This document shows positions 1 to 13,400 of a DNA stretch of 64,000 bases, one piece after another. The DNA lies in the NCBI GenBank assembly GCA_015847255.1, contig JADLZK010009198.1, forward strand, positions 1 to 64,000, read 5' to 3'. The DNA is from Hyparrhenia diplandra (Eukaryota; Streptophyta; Magnoliopsida; Poales; Poaceae). Positions within the stretch are counted from its first letter, which is position 1. Each line of letters begins with the position of its first letter. A program made the position numbers and the translations under genes. The notes beneath the pieces were generated by a model, which was not told the DNA's origin, searched no databases, and saw only the letters and a list, made by a program, of their open reading frames with translations.

Positions 1-1097
1 AAATGCTTAACCAATTATAGCAATTTGCTTTATGACTGACTCACGCAGAAGCTCAACTTTTTTTTTTTTTTTGAGAAACAGAAACTCAACTTTTACCAAA
101 GTACTTCTATTGGTCTGCCAAGTTTCATAAAGCACCCGTTATGTTTTATTCAGAGAATTTAAGCCATTGTCAAAATATGGAGTATTTTTATACATGCTCC
201 TTGTTTCTCCTACCAGATTCCTTCCTCTTTTTTTCTTGTTTTTTTCTTGTGCCTATCTTCTTCTATTGTTTTCACTTCACGTGCTGACCCATATTGTGTA
301 GTATATAAAAATAGTAGCGCAAAATGGCTACGATCCATAGTCAATTAAGTTTTGTTTTTCTAGTTTGCGAACTCAAGGTAATGAGGTATAAATAGTTGTG
401 CTTTTCAAGTCTAAAGCGACTTCAATTCTGGGACAGAGGAGTAGATCACAACTTGTACAAAGGGAGTGCTCGGCTGAAGCTGCAGCAATGGCGACTTGAT
501 GTCAACAGCGTTTGGTGCTGCTGCAGCAAGTACTACCGATCATAGCAGAAACTCACAGCTCAGATCTTAGAAAATTCAAATGAAAAAAAAAAAACTGTTA
601 ACGGATGCATAGACAACTGGGTCTGCAATCGTGCCAAAACAGAGCAAAACCTATAAAAGGGGTTCGATATCAGCTGCAGCTGGGTTCCAAAACTCAGTCA
701 CTACAGCAGAGCATCAATTCATAGCACAACACAGCAGAAACTAAAATGAATATGAGTTGTTGAATTTGATTGAATCCAATATCGAAAAAGTGTGACTTAT
801 TCAATAATCTAAATATCAATCACTTGCTTGTCGAGGAGACGGACCCAGTGGTCGTAGGACTTTGGATTGGACCATCTTTCTTGAATGAGATGATGCAAGA
901 AGCCACATATGTGTGAATACATTTCATTTCTCTAGAGAAAGCCTAGTTGCCTATTTCCTGCACATACCAAAAACCTAGCGCAGCGAAAGAGGGCAAGAAT
1001 CACATGAAAAAATAGGAAGAGAAAAGAAAAATACCTACTTACACCTGTATAATACATCTACACTATAAGCACTCCAAAACCACATGGATTGGATCCA
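1..1097. other. Intergenic; no gene recognised
   Basis: AT-rich sequence downstream of the minus-strand gene that ends at 1098. There is a T-run near 60 and an A-run near 585. I see no conserved coding segment, RNA gene or clear transposon ends. The part next to 1098 presumably holds the 3' UTR of the VPS38-like gene. Confidence 0.5.
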
Positions 1098-3970
1098 TCA
1101 TCTGTACACAAACTCATCAGACTGTATGATCCTAAGAAGTTCTCGCAGGTTACCAAACACATGCCTTCCACAGCTCTCTGCTCCAACATAGTTCAGAAGC
1201 TGCTCTGTATCCTAATCATCCACACAAAAAATGAAAGTAAGAGTCTGAGATTTTGCACATTCAAGACTAGATCAAACAGCATTGCATCAGAAAAATAGCA
1301 GCTATGGTAGATTCACTAGGTAACCACCTTGTGCAACAAATAAATGGCATAGGAGGCACGAGTGGAGTCGTCTTCTTGGCATTCCAGGAAAAGGGGGTAC
1401 TCTGTTAGTTCTGATTCGGTGTTCCTGGTACTTGCTAAAGCAGCCGATGCTGTATCAGCTGAAGGCAAGCGATCGCTCACATAAGATCGGGATCCTCCAA
1501 AGCGCAAAGGGGTATCGGAGGGAACATCAAGATAGCAAGCTATGAGCAAGACTGCCTACAAATAAATAAACAAGCAAGTAGTGATTCTGAGTTTTTAACC
1601 CTCGTGATGGCAATAAGTATCAGAAATAGGAAGAAACAATTGTACTCCTATCATTGTTTATGTTTTATGGATACTTAATGCTGTGATTTGCAACAGCCCA
1701 AAACTTTAGACAGCAAAACTCCACATTGCAAAGTAATATCACGAAAACTGAATTATCTTAAATTGATCTTTTCTACAATCAGTACCATATTTTATAGCAT
1801 ATTCTGGCATCCAAAGCAATATAAGGTTTTATAGTGCAGATTCTTGTCTTATATTTTCTCCCTTAAGCATGAGCATACAATACGACCAACTAAGGCTCCC
1901 AATGCATTGCAGGATTTTTTTTTCCTGATACCAGCATTTTTCCTATAAAAATGAACTGATTCCTGTGAAATTCCTATATGGTTCCTATTAAACTCTTGCA
2001 TTCCAAAGGTGGCCTAAGTAGGAATGTTTATACTGCACAGAAGAAATACCTCGTAGGAAAAACTTACATGTGCTGCATATCCCAGAACAGCAGCGGACCT
2101 CTGAAGCTCCTTGTTCCTGTAACTTTTTGCTTCATTTTTTATGCTTCATAATGTCCCAGCCAAAAATGTCCAGCCACGAGCTTGTGGAGATTTGATAATG
2201 GTGGGTAAATGTGTTCCGTTTCCACCTGAAAACGTTCCATTTTCCTCTGGAAGTGTTCCATGCTCCCCCTGAAATGGTTCTGCCATCTCATAAAATGGTT
2301 TTGGAAAAGGCGATTTAGGAATCATTACCCTCACTCTAAATTTCTCTTGTAGTACGCATCATGAAGATGTTTACATAGATCCTTAAAATAGGAATCTCAA
2401 AAGCAAAAATTGTACAAGAACTGAGATGGAATTTTAAATGAGGAGCTATTTGGAATGCATAACGCAGGAATAAAGGTCGGTTGCTAATTTCAATTCTGAT
2501 TCATACATGAATTTATAGTTCAAGAAAAATTCCAACAAAACATTTGGATACAACATGAGAATTCAAGGAGAGAGAAAGATAGAAACATAAGTTTCAAAGA
2601 GGTTGGACCTCACATCAATTTTCTCGAAAATTTCTATGGACTGAGCTATGTGTAGGATTTTGTATTTTGTAGGATGTCCAACCATTTGATCCAAAGGGAC
2701 ACATAGGAAAAAGTTCCAATAGGAATCATATCCGACAAAATTCCTCCACCCAGCAGGAGCTGCGACCCTTTGGTTATCCCAATCTTTGGGGTGCAGAGAG
2801 CAATGCCTCCAATTAGAATAGCATATCATATCAGACACTGAACTAGACTACCAACAAAGGCATGGAAGCCAAGGAGGTCAGAGCAGAACAAACAGAGATG
2901 GGGTGTTTAGCATTAGGTCATGAACAAGAAATGTAAACACTTCCATTCTTCGACATGAACAATTAACACTATGCACAAGGAAACTATCTTGCTCACTTCA
3001 AAAGCTACTAACAGACTGAGGCTACTGAATAAAATCAGTAATACAGCTTATCATGTGTCAAAAGACAACGAAACTATTTGCCTACGGTGTTTTTCTCTCC
3101 CTGGAAGGGGCATGCCCACTAAAATCATGCATATACCATAAAACGTTTTCTTGAAGAAAGGCATGGGAGTAATGGGTTCTCACCATTAGTATCATCACAC
3201 GGGTTTTCTGCACGTCTTGGAAGATCATGGAATACCCTCACAGGGTACAAACTAGCAACCTGGCTAACCATGCACTGCTGCCTCGTCCTAAGCAGCCTGT
3301 GCAGATCATTAAGTCTGAATCTGTCTCCCGACAACGCTTCCTTCGCTTCCTGCAATCAGCAGACGCTTTCAATGGATAAAACTGCAGCTACCCACGATGG
3401 CCCAACCCAATCTCGCAGCATTTTGCGTCGCGCAGACGGTATTGCCTTACTCATAGTACCTGCACTCGGTGGTGCGCGGTGGTGAGGGCCCTCGACAGCG
3501 GCAGCATCCGCTCGATCTGCTCCTGCAGCCGCTCCTTCCCCTGCTCCACGCCCTCGAGCGCAAGACTCCTGCCGACGACGGCCGCCTCCAAACGCGCTTG
3601 CTGGAGGCCCACCCTCCGCCTCAGCTCGTCCAGCTCCTCCGCCTGTCGCAGCGCCTCCCTCCTCACCTGCCCGAGAGCCAAACCACATGAATGAACAACA
3701 ATAAACAAATCCAACCATGTCATCGCTCGTGACAGAAGGGGGCGATTGGTGGCTCTCAAGCCATTTGCGGGCGTGGCACGGACGCACCTGGAGCGCGGGC
3801 CTCGATGCGGTGGGCCAGGATCACCCGTTCGTCGGCCGCGGCCGCAGCTCCGCGGCCTTGCCACGCAGCTCCCGCCACGCGACCGCCGCCGCCTCCTCTT
3901 CCTCCTCCTCCACCACCGCGGCGTCCGGACCGGGCGCGCGCGGGTTCCCCACCCGGACCGCCGGACTCAT
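1098..3970 (-). CDS. VPS38: VPS38/UVRAG-like subunit of the class III PI3-kinase complex
   Basis: Recognised from the block ACYLDVPSDTPLRFGGSRSY followed by YPLFLECQED and YAIYLLHK, which is typical of plant VPS38/UVRAG proteins. In the family this subunit joins VPS34, VPS15 and ATG6/Beclin in a PI3P-producing complex for endosomal and vacuolar sorting. Exons read on the minus strand: 3788-3970 (acidic N-terminus), 3460-3666 (coiled coil, EELDELRRRVGLQQARLEAA), 3184-3349 (DRFRLNDLHRLLRTRQQ, VSQVASLYPVRVF), about 2069-2268, 1328-1555, and 1098-1211 (DTEQLLNYVGAES, ending SDEFVYR then TGA). Splice sites are GT-AG and phases match. Two frame problems are visible. Exon 1 has the correct total length, but a stretch near 3800-3850 reads in another frame and meets TGA. 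About one base is also missing near 2100. Both look like single-base indels. The intron between 2268 and 3184 contains repeat-like sequence. Upstream of the start, to about 4500, is GC-rich promoter-like DNA. Confidence 0.75.
1894..2014. mobile_element. Tourist-like MITE in a VPS38 intron
   Basis: This 121-bp element has imperfect terminal inverted repeats: the left end reads GGCTCCCAATGCATTGCAGG and the right end, reversed, reads GGCCACCTTTGGAATGCA. It is flanked by TAA on both sides (1891-1893 and 2015-2017), the target duplication typical of PIF/Harbinger-derived Tourist elements. It is too short to code for anything. A related but less well-bounded repeat appears to lie at about 2437-2730 in the next intron. 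Confidence 0.6.
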
Positions 3971-6177
3971 CGCGGCCCTACAGTCGCAGCTGATGATGAC
4001 GAGTGGCGGAGGGGAGAGGACAAGCGGCGGCGGCGGCGCCCATGGCCGGTGACGGCTGCGTTCCGTCGAGACCGAGGCTGGCTCGCCCCCACCGCCAACT
4101 CAGAAAGCAGTCGGAAAAGCGAAAAGCAGTGGCGTCACGGTGCGTTGCGGTCTTGCGGAGGGGCGCAAGCGAGCGGTTGGTTGGACGTGAGAATGAGATG
4201 CCGATGCGTGGGACGTGGGTTGGGTTTGCCGGCCCGGCCGGTTTGAGAGTTTGTCTCGGCGACGCAACGCGACGCGGACGCGGGGACGGAACGGGACGGG
4301 CGCTAGACGAGCCGGCCAGCCAGGCCTAGGCTGCGGGGCGGGTGTCGTCGTGTACGCACGCACGGGGACCCCGGATCACGCAGTTATGGTGTGCCAGCCA
4401 CGTTGGATGGCTGTTGCTGTCGGAAGGAACGCATGCTGGGGACGATGGAGATTCGTCGGTAACGGCAACCATGATCATGATGACACCAGATGGGGCTTAC
4501 CAGACCGGCACGTACATTTCCATCCTTTTTTCGCTTCATCAATTTCGAAATTGTTGAGCTGATTTTTTAATTAAATAAATAGTATTTTTGTGAGAGAATA
4601 AATTGAAAACCATCGACTCAATTCGTTAACCCAAACACCAAACCAAAGCTCCTGCCCCCTCTCCCCATCCATCCCGCCCCGAACGGCCCAACCACTATCA
4701 CCATGGCGTCTTCCTTCTCCAACCCCTTGTCAACTTCATCACCATGCACATACTTGCGCGGCGACGGCGATGACTCGAGGCATAACCAAAACACCAGCGA
4801 AAACATCACATCTCGGGTGCATGGTGATATACGCGAAACAAAGTACGAGTGATAGAGGTCGGCCCGATCGTACTCACGAATGGTTGCCCCCCATGCATGG
4901 CCTCGTGGCATTGGCATGGTGAATCCCGCCCGTGCCCATGAGGTGGCGTCGAGGTGGGCACCTCACGGTTTTCGCGCGTGTGGCGTCCGGCGATATGGCC
5001 AACCGGATCAACCGTAGTCGCAAGAGAGGCCGACGAAGACATCGCCGGATCCATGGTCGCGTTGATGATGCATAGCGAGCTTTGTGTATATGGTGAGCGC
5101 TCCACTCAAATCTAATCACAATGATAGAAGGCAAGGTCTTCGTTGGGTGGTGGCTTGTTATTTGTTAAGTTCAACCGTAGTCGGCCGAGAGAAGGCGACG
5201 AAGACATCAACGCCCATGGTCGTGTTGATGATGCATAGCAGTGTGTATATGGTGAGAGCTCCGGTCAAATCTAATCGCGGTGAGAGAAGGCAAGGTCTTC
5301 ATTGGTGGTGGCTTGTTATTTGTTAAGGACGATCAAACACCACTACATTGCATTCAATAAGTTTGGATTGCACTGGCTCGCATTGCATCTAACCGATAAA
5401 TGTGTTCGTACATTATAACACAACATGAATGTTCACTTGGATGACTTGCGGTTCCAAAATAAATGTTCAACGATGTTCCAAAATGAATGTTCAACGATCG
5501 GGTCATGTTCATCCGACATCAAATTCTAAATATAGCAAATGCATGTTGCTCTGATTCATATTGACATTGAAAGGAGTTTTAACTAATATAAATTCAGTTT
5601 GGATAGACTCCGCACCACACTATTTTTGAAATCATACAGTACACGAGAGAGAGAGGTGTGTAGACCATAAAACATTTTGTATTCTAATTATTTCAGAATT
5701 AGAATTACACATCGATCGCGCTTGAGTGCTACCCTAAAACCTTTAATCACTTTAGACGTCCAAGTGTGTTTTTCTAAAATAGAAAAAGAATTCACCATGC
5801 TGTGCATCTGGTGTAGAAAATAAATTTCCGAGATAAATTGTACCAAATAGGACCTTTATTTTGCACAGTTTTTTTTTCCGTGCCCGCACCTCTCCCCTCT
5901 CGTCTCTCCTGCCGCCGCACGCCCGCACGCCCGCGGCGGCTTCGAGCAAGCACAGCGCGCGCGCCCAGCCTCCAGTAGGGGCGGCCCGTCGGCGAACGTA
6001 GACTGTCGCACCGTGCCCCTCTCTCTCCCCTTATTTACGCCTCCGTCTTCGGTCTTCGCTCCCCTGCAGCGTCAGATTGGCCGTCGCTCGCCGAGCCCTA
6101 GCGCCGCCCATCTCAGCGCGAACCGGAGTAACACGAGAGCCTCGCGGATCGGATCCACGCCGCGGCGGCAAGAGCGA
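3971..6177. other. Intergenic region between divergently transcribed VPS38 and TFIIF-beta
   Basis: Both ends are GC-rich (3971-4500 and 5880-6177) and likely contain the two promoters and 5' UTRs. Open frames in the GC-rich stretches are unstructured, overlap on both strands and match no family I know. The middle holds a tandem duplication at 5009-5328 and AT-rich sequence with no recognisable gene. Confidence 0.5.
5009..5328. repeat. Imperfect tandem duplication, two units of about 160 bp
   Basis: Unit 1 (5009-5170) and unit 2 (5171-5328) both start with CAACCGTAGTCG, share GTGTATATGGTGAG and end with GGCTTGTTATTTGTTAAG. They differ by substitutions and small gaps. No coding or RNA function is apparent. 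Confidence 0.7.
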
Positions 6178-9100
6178 TGGGCGAGGAGGCCAAGTACCTG
6201 GAGACGGCGCGGGCCGACCGCTCCGTGTGGCTCATGAAGTGCCCCCCGGTCGTCTCCCGCGCCTGGCAGGCCGCATCAGCCTCTTCCTCAGACCCCAACA
6301 ACGCCAACCCCGTCGTCGCCAAGGTCGTCCTTTCCCTCGACCTGCTCCGCCCAGAAGAGCCCTCCGAAGAGCGCCCTGAAGAGCCTCCGCTCAAGGTAAG
6401 TACCCCTCAATCCCCTCCACCTGCTGGCCCTTCCCCGTTTTCGGCTGTAGATTCCAGATTCTCCTCTATCGAACTAATGGGGAATTTTTGAAATTCAAGG
6501 GTTTGTGAGAAATGTGCATAGGAATTGGAGTTGTTTCTAGATTCCATGAGTACTGTATATCTGACACGAAACAGGCTGGTAGAGACTCACGAAACAGGCT
6601 GGTAGAAACTCATTGGACCACAGTAAGAACAAGAGGAAGAATCCCTTGTTATTGTGTACAAGCTAAATTGATATTCAACCAATGCAAGTGTGCATATTTC
6701 ATTTGACTGCATAGTTCCTGTAGTCTACATACACTACATACCACACATCGCCACATCGGTATTGTTGGAAGTGAGTGCAAATCGTTAGGTGACTAATTTT
6801 AAGAGCAGGTGCCACAATCGGATTCCTTGGTGTCAATTCTGCTCATTATGTGTTTGTTTCATGTATATCATCTTCTCTGCTTTTGGCGCCTATCATTCTT
6901 ACTTTACATCATGCTATTGCAATGACAGTTCAAGATGGAGTTGGCTCAACCTAACACTGGGAATACACCTAAGAGCTACTCTTTGAATATGTTCAAAGAT
7001 TTCGTGCCTATGTGTGTTTTCTCCGAATCTAACCAAGGTAGGATCCAGATTCACAGCTTGTCAGCTTTACACTGCTTCAATGGATGCCTCTCAATCTATG
7101 ATTGAAATCAAGTTTACTGCCCAGACAGACATGATTTGCCGTTGTTTCTTGCACGGCAGATTTCCGTTAGTCCTTAGTTCTAACAATACCATTTTATTTA
7201 GCACAGTGATCTTGTTTGGTTACAATTAGAATACTAATCTTCATATGTTTTAGCATTGTACATCTCTGGTTCTATTCTTGTAATATTCTTTTGAGCTAGG
7301 AATTCATTAAGTTTGTGGAATGAAGCAGTCCATCACCATCTCACTCTTTAGTTTTTTGTTTGGTTTGTGAAATAGAATGAGTGATCCCACTTCATTCGTT
7401 ACATGTTAAGAATTAGTACTAGTATGAGGAATATGTTCATTCCACTAAATTTGAGCTATCTAAATTGGTTGATTCCCCAAACCAAACACTCCATAAAAAT
7501 CTCTCTGTTTCTATATTACCTGTTACATTATAGTGATTTAGTCATCTGAAACAAATTAATGCAGTTAGGCATATGTGCAACTACATGTCTGACGTAAATA
7601 AATGTGATGTGATTGATGGTTATTTGTTTACCAATATTTCTACAACTCTAGATCATTTGATTCACAGTAGTTTGGTTCCTATATTATGTTAATAAGGAAA
7701 TTTATGCTAATGTTAAGAAACTAGCAGTGCATGTTGACTTGTCTCGTCTGAAAGTTATTTGTAAAGAGATAAGAAAATAAGGATATATCTTAAGTTTCCC
7801 TTCAACATTTACTTATCTGAGCCAACTGTTTTCAGACTGATCTAATTATTATATTGTATGCTCACTTTGGTTGCTAATACATGTCGTTTCTGGACAGCCT
7901 AGTAGAAGAAATTAAGGACAGTGTTTTTATTCTTTTGCCCCGTTATCCATTTACAAAGCTAATCTCCCCAGGACGGTCACCCGCCCCAGCAGATAAATGT
8001 CACCACTGCAGCAATGCTAGTGTGGCCCTGCCTCCATCCATGCGCTACCTAGCGGCCACTGCTATGCCCTACAGCCATGATCCATTGGCTTCCTCCATTC
8101 ACACACTGCTTCCGTGGCCTACAAGCATGATCCGTCAACTCCTTCAAATTAGGGCTTCGGGTGTCTCCAGCACTTGCTGACCTATGATTCTACAGCCGCT
8201 TGTCCTTGTATGCGGCCATGAATCCATCTTTTTGTAAGCACTGCATGCTGTTGATGGTTGCTGACCTCCTCTGGTGTCGAGATCTGCATGCTGCTGCCCA
8301 TCCACGAAACTCCTCTCATTAAAATCTTAATAGGCAGATCGCTATTTCCCTCTCCCCCCATGGAGTTATTTCTGCCTGTGGACCTGGTGTGCCCTACCTT
8401 CAATTTTGTGCAAGGGACAGTACTTGCGTAAGCTGAAGCTCTTATGAACCAGCTAGTCTGCAGGCATGTATTATCTGTGGGACGTTTGAGAAACCTGTCA
8501 GTTTTTGTGTGGGATGTGAGAAAGTTCGAGATGCCTGTTTGCCTTTCCTGATGTGGAGAACCCCATAAACATGAGAAATCTGAGCTGGCATTCAAGTTTG
8601 TGGGAACAAATTGGACAGGCCAAACGCCCAAACACCATGTTTATGTGATCATTCCAAATAGCTGCAGCATGATATGTAAACAACCATAGGGAGTACTCTT
8701 TTTTGAATAACCAGCTGGTGTCAGTGGGTTTTACTAGTAACTGTTTGCTTGCAGTTAACTGATTGTAACCAGTTAGTAACCTTACCAGTCAGTACCTTTT
8801 TCTTGAATGGTTTTTTGGTTCTTCTAATAGTGCCTTATTTGTTGCAGGGAAACTTTCATGCGAAGGAAAAGTCGAGCATAAATTTGACATGGAACCTCAC
8901 AGTGATAATTTGGTGAACTATGGAAAGTTATGCCGTGAAAGAACACAAAAGTACATGGTTAAATCTAGACAAGTTCAGGTGGAGTGCTTTTCTAGTTGCA
9001 TTATATTATCATATTATGACATTTTTGAAGTTGTGGTTTACCAATATGACATTTCTTGATTACTTGTAGGTACTTGACAACGACAACGGAATGAGCATGA

Positions 9101-9790
9101 GGCCAATGCCTGGCATGGTTGGTCTCATAACTTCTGGTTCAAAGGTAGTTTCTTCTTCCACTTCAACACTTGAAATTATTATTTGTTAAGCTGTTGCCTT
9201 TAATGAGAAATATTGTCCATGTTACCAATGGTTGCTGCTTGGGAAAAAAAAAGTTTGCAGTGTTTTTATTGCTCGTTATAGTTCTTCCATTACACTGTTG
9301 ATCTCAGTCATGTCATCGGTCTCTTTGACGTGCACTGCCAACTATAACATCTCGTGACTTATTGAACCTTTTGCTTGCCAGGAAAAAAGAAGAAACAAGC
9401 ACCAGCTAAACCATCCGATGTCAAAAGAACTCGTAGGGATCGCATTACAGAGATGGAGAACATTATATTCAAGCTTTTTGAAAGGCAACCCAATTGGGCT
9501 CTAAAGGCACTAGTGCAAGAAACTGACCAGCCAGAGGTATTTCCTTGTCTCTTTACGGATATGTCAGTGGGGCAATGCCTCTAAGATAAGCAATTTGCAA
9601 TTACAGATATTTCTTTTATTGTTCTGTGACTGCTCTCATGTGGTTATTTATTTTGTTTGTCTCTGTGCAGCAATTCCTCAAGGAGATATTGAACGATCTG
9701 TGTGTGTATAATAAACGAGGACCAAACCAGGGAACACATGAGCTCAAGCCAGAGTACAAGAAATCCACAGGGGACGCTGACGCTGCTTGA
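6178..9790 (+). CDS. Transcription initiation factor IIF subunit beta (RAP30 homologue)
   Basis: The first exon opens with MGEEAKYLETARADRSVWLM, the N-terminal signature of TFIIF beta, which binds RNA polymerase II and TFIIF alpha in the preinitiation complex. Exons: 6178-6395, 6929-7037 (ELAQPNTGNTPKSYSLNMFK), 8848-8978 (GKLSCEGKVEHKF, YGKLCRERTQKYMVKSRQVQ), 9070-9144 (VLDNDNGMSMRPMPGM), 9382-9536 (KLFERQPNWALKALVQETDQ, the start of the winged-helix DNA-binding domain) and 9671-9790 (FLKEILNDLCVYNKRGPNQG, ending KKSTGDADAA, then TGA). All introns are GT-AG and phases agree. At the start of the fifth exon the A-run at 9382-9388 is one base short, so the frame breaks there; this is probably sequence error. 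The long intron 7038-8847 contains a MITE-like segment and no coding sequence I recognise. The size is near the roughly 270 residues usual for plant TFIIF beta. Confidence 0.9.
7288..7493. mobile_element. MITE-like repeat in the TFIIF-beta intron
   Basis: The segment contains TTTGTTTGGTTTGTG inside and ends with CCAAACCAAACACTCC, an inverted match typical of grass MITEs that start with GTTTGGTTTG. The wording 'agtccatcaccatctcactc' also resembles a common grass MITE family. No clear target duplication was found, so the limits are approximate. Confidence 0.4.
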
Positions 9791-10418
9791 AGACGACAGA
9801 CGACTTGCTGGTCTGACGTGCAGAATCGTTAGGGCTCTGTTGGTATCTCAGGCCACACAAACACAAAGTGTGATCCTGTTTCGTTTGTATGCTTTAAGAG
9901 GTTTTTTTTTTTTTGTAACAATATAAGCTGGATACACATTTGTTTAGGGAAAAAAAAAAAAAAAGGAATTGAAACCAAATGTATAGCCTGAATTGCAGGA
10001 CCATTGTGCTTCATGTGTTCAACTTTAGCCACTTAATGCAGAGAAAATGGAGGAACTGAAATTGGATTGAGGGTAGTCTAGTATCATGAGAGTTGTCAGC
10101 AGATGCATGAGTTGTGAATTGTGTGTGATCTGCATCGGGCAGATTCAGCACTCAGCATAGGCTCTGCGTCACCTGAGTATGGATCATATTTTTGCATAGA
10201 ATAGAATTGTTTCCTTTCTTTTTACAACAGAATTGGCTAAATCTTTGTTCGGAGGACAGAAGAGAAGTGCTGAGTATTGTTTATGGGCCTAGGGTCACGC
10301 CCCTCCAGTCCTCCCCACTCCCGCACGGCCCAAAACAACAGCCCAGACAGCCCAAACGGCTCTTTAGCCGCTCTGCGTTCTGCTGTCCCCTGCGAACCAC
10401 GGAGGAGGCATCGAGGAC
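9791..10418. other. Short intergenic region
   Basis: About 630 bp between two plus-strand genes. It holds the TFIIF-beta 3' UTR (T-run at about 9903 and A-run at about 9950) and the GC-rich promoter/5' UTR of the next gene from about 10290. No other feature is seen. Confidence 0.6.
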
Positions 10419-13400
10419 ATGGCCGGCGGCCGCACAACGCCCACGAGGACACCGCCGCGGTCGTCTTCCCCGGCGGCCCGCACCGAGGCGGTAGTCCCGC
10501 CGGACTGGGCCTCCGCTGTATCGACCGTTTCCTCCCACCCCACGCCCCCGGTGGTGGTCGTGTGCGGACCCAAGAACAGCGGCAAGTCCACCTTCTCCCG
10601 CGTCCTCCTCAACGCGCTGCTCCCCAGGCAAGCCACCACCACAGAGCTCAGCCAACCCCACCTAAAACTCTGGCGAGTGGCGACTCCGTTGGCAATGCTT
10701 GCTGTCCTCTTTTAACTGATGGTGTCGTGGTGCTTTGCAGGCATGGTAAGGTTGGTTATCTAGACACCGACGTGGGGCAGCCGGAGTTCGGGCCGCCGGG
10801 TTGCCTCTCGTTCCATGTCCTCGACGAAGCTATCGCAGGTTAGTACATATGCGTGTGCCAGATTGGGCGTCAGTGCTGGTGATTTTTCGTTTCAAATGCT
10901 GCAGTGAACTTTGGTTCATCCTTCACTAACTAAGATAATTTTTTTGGTTTCCCTGCAGATTTGCTGAACCCAACTTTACGGGAAGCTGAGAGGTGTAAAT
11001 TTTCTCCTCTAATTTGTTATTTGTGTACAGTATTAAGTTGTGGTTACCTTGTAGTGTACTAGTGTGGTGTGGTGTGATGTGTTAATTCACTTGGTTTCTT
11101 CACTTCAGAAATTTGTGCACAATTTTTATTGTGGGATTTCTTCATTTGTTTACTGAAACAGTTGTGGTAGTGTGTTAGCGACCATGTAACTTTTTAGTTT
11201 TTGCCAGAGTGAACGTTTTGTTAAATACTTCCAAACTTATGTCATCCCCTTGGCTTTCACTAATGCCATTTGCAAATTCAATTAGGTGCTACTTCTTTGG
11301 TGACATTTCTTCGAAAAGAGATCCAGAAGCATATCTGAACTGCCTATTCCATTTGTATGACTACTTTGTTGGAAAATATCGATGCAATGATAATGAAATG
11401 CTGCCATTAATTGTCAATACTCCTGGATGGGTAAAAGGTAGGTATCTGTTAGTCACTCCAGAGCTGATTTGCTTTGTCTTATACCACATACTTTGTTTCA
11501 TGGAAAATCTTACATTTTCTTTTTGTATTTTTATTTAATGCAGGTGCTGGTTTTGATATGCTCGTAGAGATGCTAAGGTATATCTGCCCCACAATAGTTG
11601 TTCAGATACGCATCACGATGCAGAGCAAGAATCTCCCTGATGGAGTATTTTGGCTAGATGGTGGGCAAACCGGGCCTATGATGATTAACATCGGTGCTGC
11701 ATTTCATGATGCCTCGAATAGATCGTAAGTAACTATATTCAGATAGAAATTAGAACTGATATAGTCGTCCTCATACTTGGAAATATATGCAGGCTCGCAC
11801 TTACCTAGAATATTAAGCCAATTTATCTCTGGTTGTACTGAGACCCATATCTGCACCATTCGATGGCAGTGCATTGGGGAAGCTGCATTCCATATTGAGC
11901 TATCAGTTTCCCTTGTATCATGTTTTTTGAGTTTAAGGGCATAGCCCCAGTCCATTAACCAAGGTCAATACATCAAACAACGTTTACAGTTCTGTTGCAG
12001 ACAGGGGAACCACCCTTCTGACCATCACAACCAGATACTCCCTTGTATCATGTTTTAACTCCTTATCTTTATAGGACTTAAAGAATATCAATCTTTTGTC
12101 TGAATCCTTGTGTTGTTTTGGTGCTCAGGAATCAGGATGATTGTTTTCTGGTCACATTTGTATTGCTATCTGTTTATAACTTTGCTTCTGCAAGTATCTT
12201 GTTTCCAATTGAATCATTATGTAAACTGAATAATCTGTTCCATACTATTAGGATGCATCAGCTTGCTCACAGGCTGCAGCTGAGCTTATAGGTTTTATTT
12301 GTGGGGAAAAGGTGCTAACAGGAGCTTCTATCAAAGCAAACGCTAATATCATCTCTATATTGGCAAGGTTGTTAATTCAGAAAGATTCATGTGGGATGCG
12401 TGAACGCCGACTTGTGGAGTACTTGAAGCAATGTTTTCCAAGCAACATATCGCTATCAACTAATAAGGAGCTCGTGATATGCCCTAGCTTCACTCCCACC
12501 TTATCAAGTATCATTTTCAGATGTTGCAATTGTGCATCTTCATTGCGAGGTCAGTTGTCTTTTCCATTGCTTCTTTATTTGCTATCCACATTTTTTAGAG
12601 TTTGTATTCTGAATGAAAGCACATGTTTAGTCAACTAGTCTCTTGCCTTCCATTCCTATGATTAAATGCCCAGGATTTAGGCACCTGAAGTTGAAAATTC
12701 CATGGAGGATTCTTATAAATTATTTCTACTTATAAACCAAGTTTCAAACAATTGACTATAGATAGAGGTGCAATATAAAATAGTATCCCTTATATAGCAG
12801 TCTGAACATGTTGTTACATATGCTCCTGCCTTCAAGTTTTATGTATTGCCAGTTAGTCATTGACAAAGATTAGATGTGCAATCCTCGATAAGATATTATC
12901 AACATCATGGATATTTGCATGCTCAAAAGTTCTACCCTATTGCTCTGCGATTGTATAGTAAATCAGGAAATATGGTAGGTACCAGTTTAGTTTGTATATC
13001 CACGGTTAGTGGAAGTCCTGAACATCGACATGATTACTCTTTGCCCAGGTACCTACTGGTGAGATATGGCGTAGTCTGAATGCAACAGTAGTTGGTTTGA
13101 CAGTGTCCAATGCATCAGAGGGAACCAGATCAATCCCTTACTGTGTTGGTCTAGGTAACCTTTCTGTCGACTGCCTTTTCGATCTTTTCTTTTGTTATTA
13201 GTTTCAGTGTGAAAGCATCTTGCATCTGATTAGCTAGCAAGCTCATTATGGAGTGGGACCCAAAGTTGTTCTGTAATTATTATCGTCAGTTTTAGCCCAG
13301 AATCTACCCAATTTGCAGCCTGAGAAAGTTCATCTTGACCATGCAGGTCGTGAACAATATCTGGTTTATTCTGAATAATTTGGTTTCAGCAGCCCATGAT

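Noticed and set aside
3451..4329. Many overlapping open frames on both strands in GC-rich DNA around the VPS38 start
   Set aside because: They are shadows of exons 1-2 or random frames in GC-rich promoter DNA; none has a family signature.
12250..12367. Open stretch before the sixth kinase exon (SACSQAAAELIGFICGEK)
   Set aside because: Splicing at 12368 joins exon 5 to the conserved LLIQKDS segment in phase, so this stretch is better read as intron.
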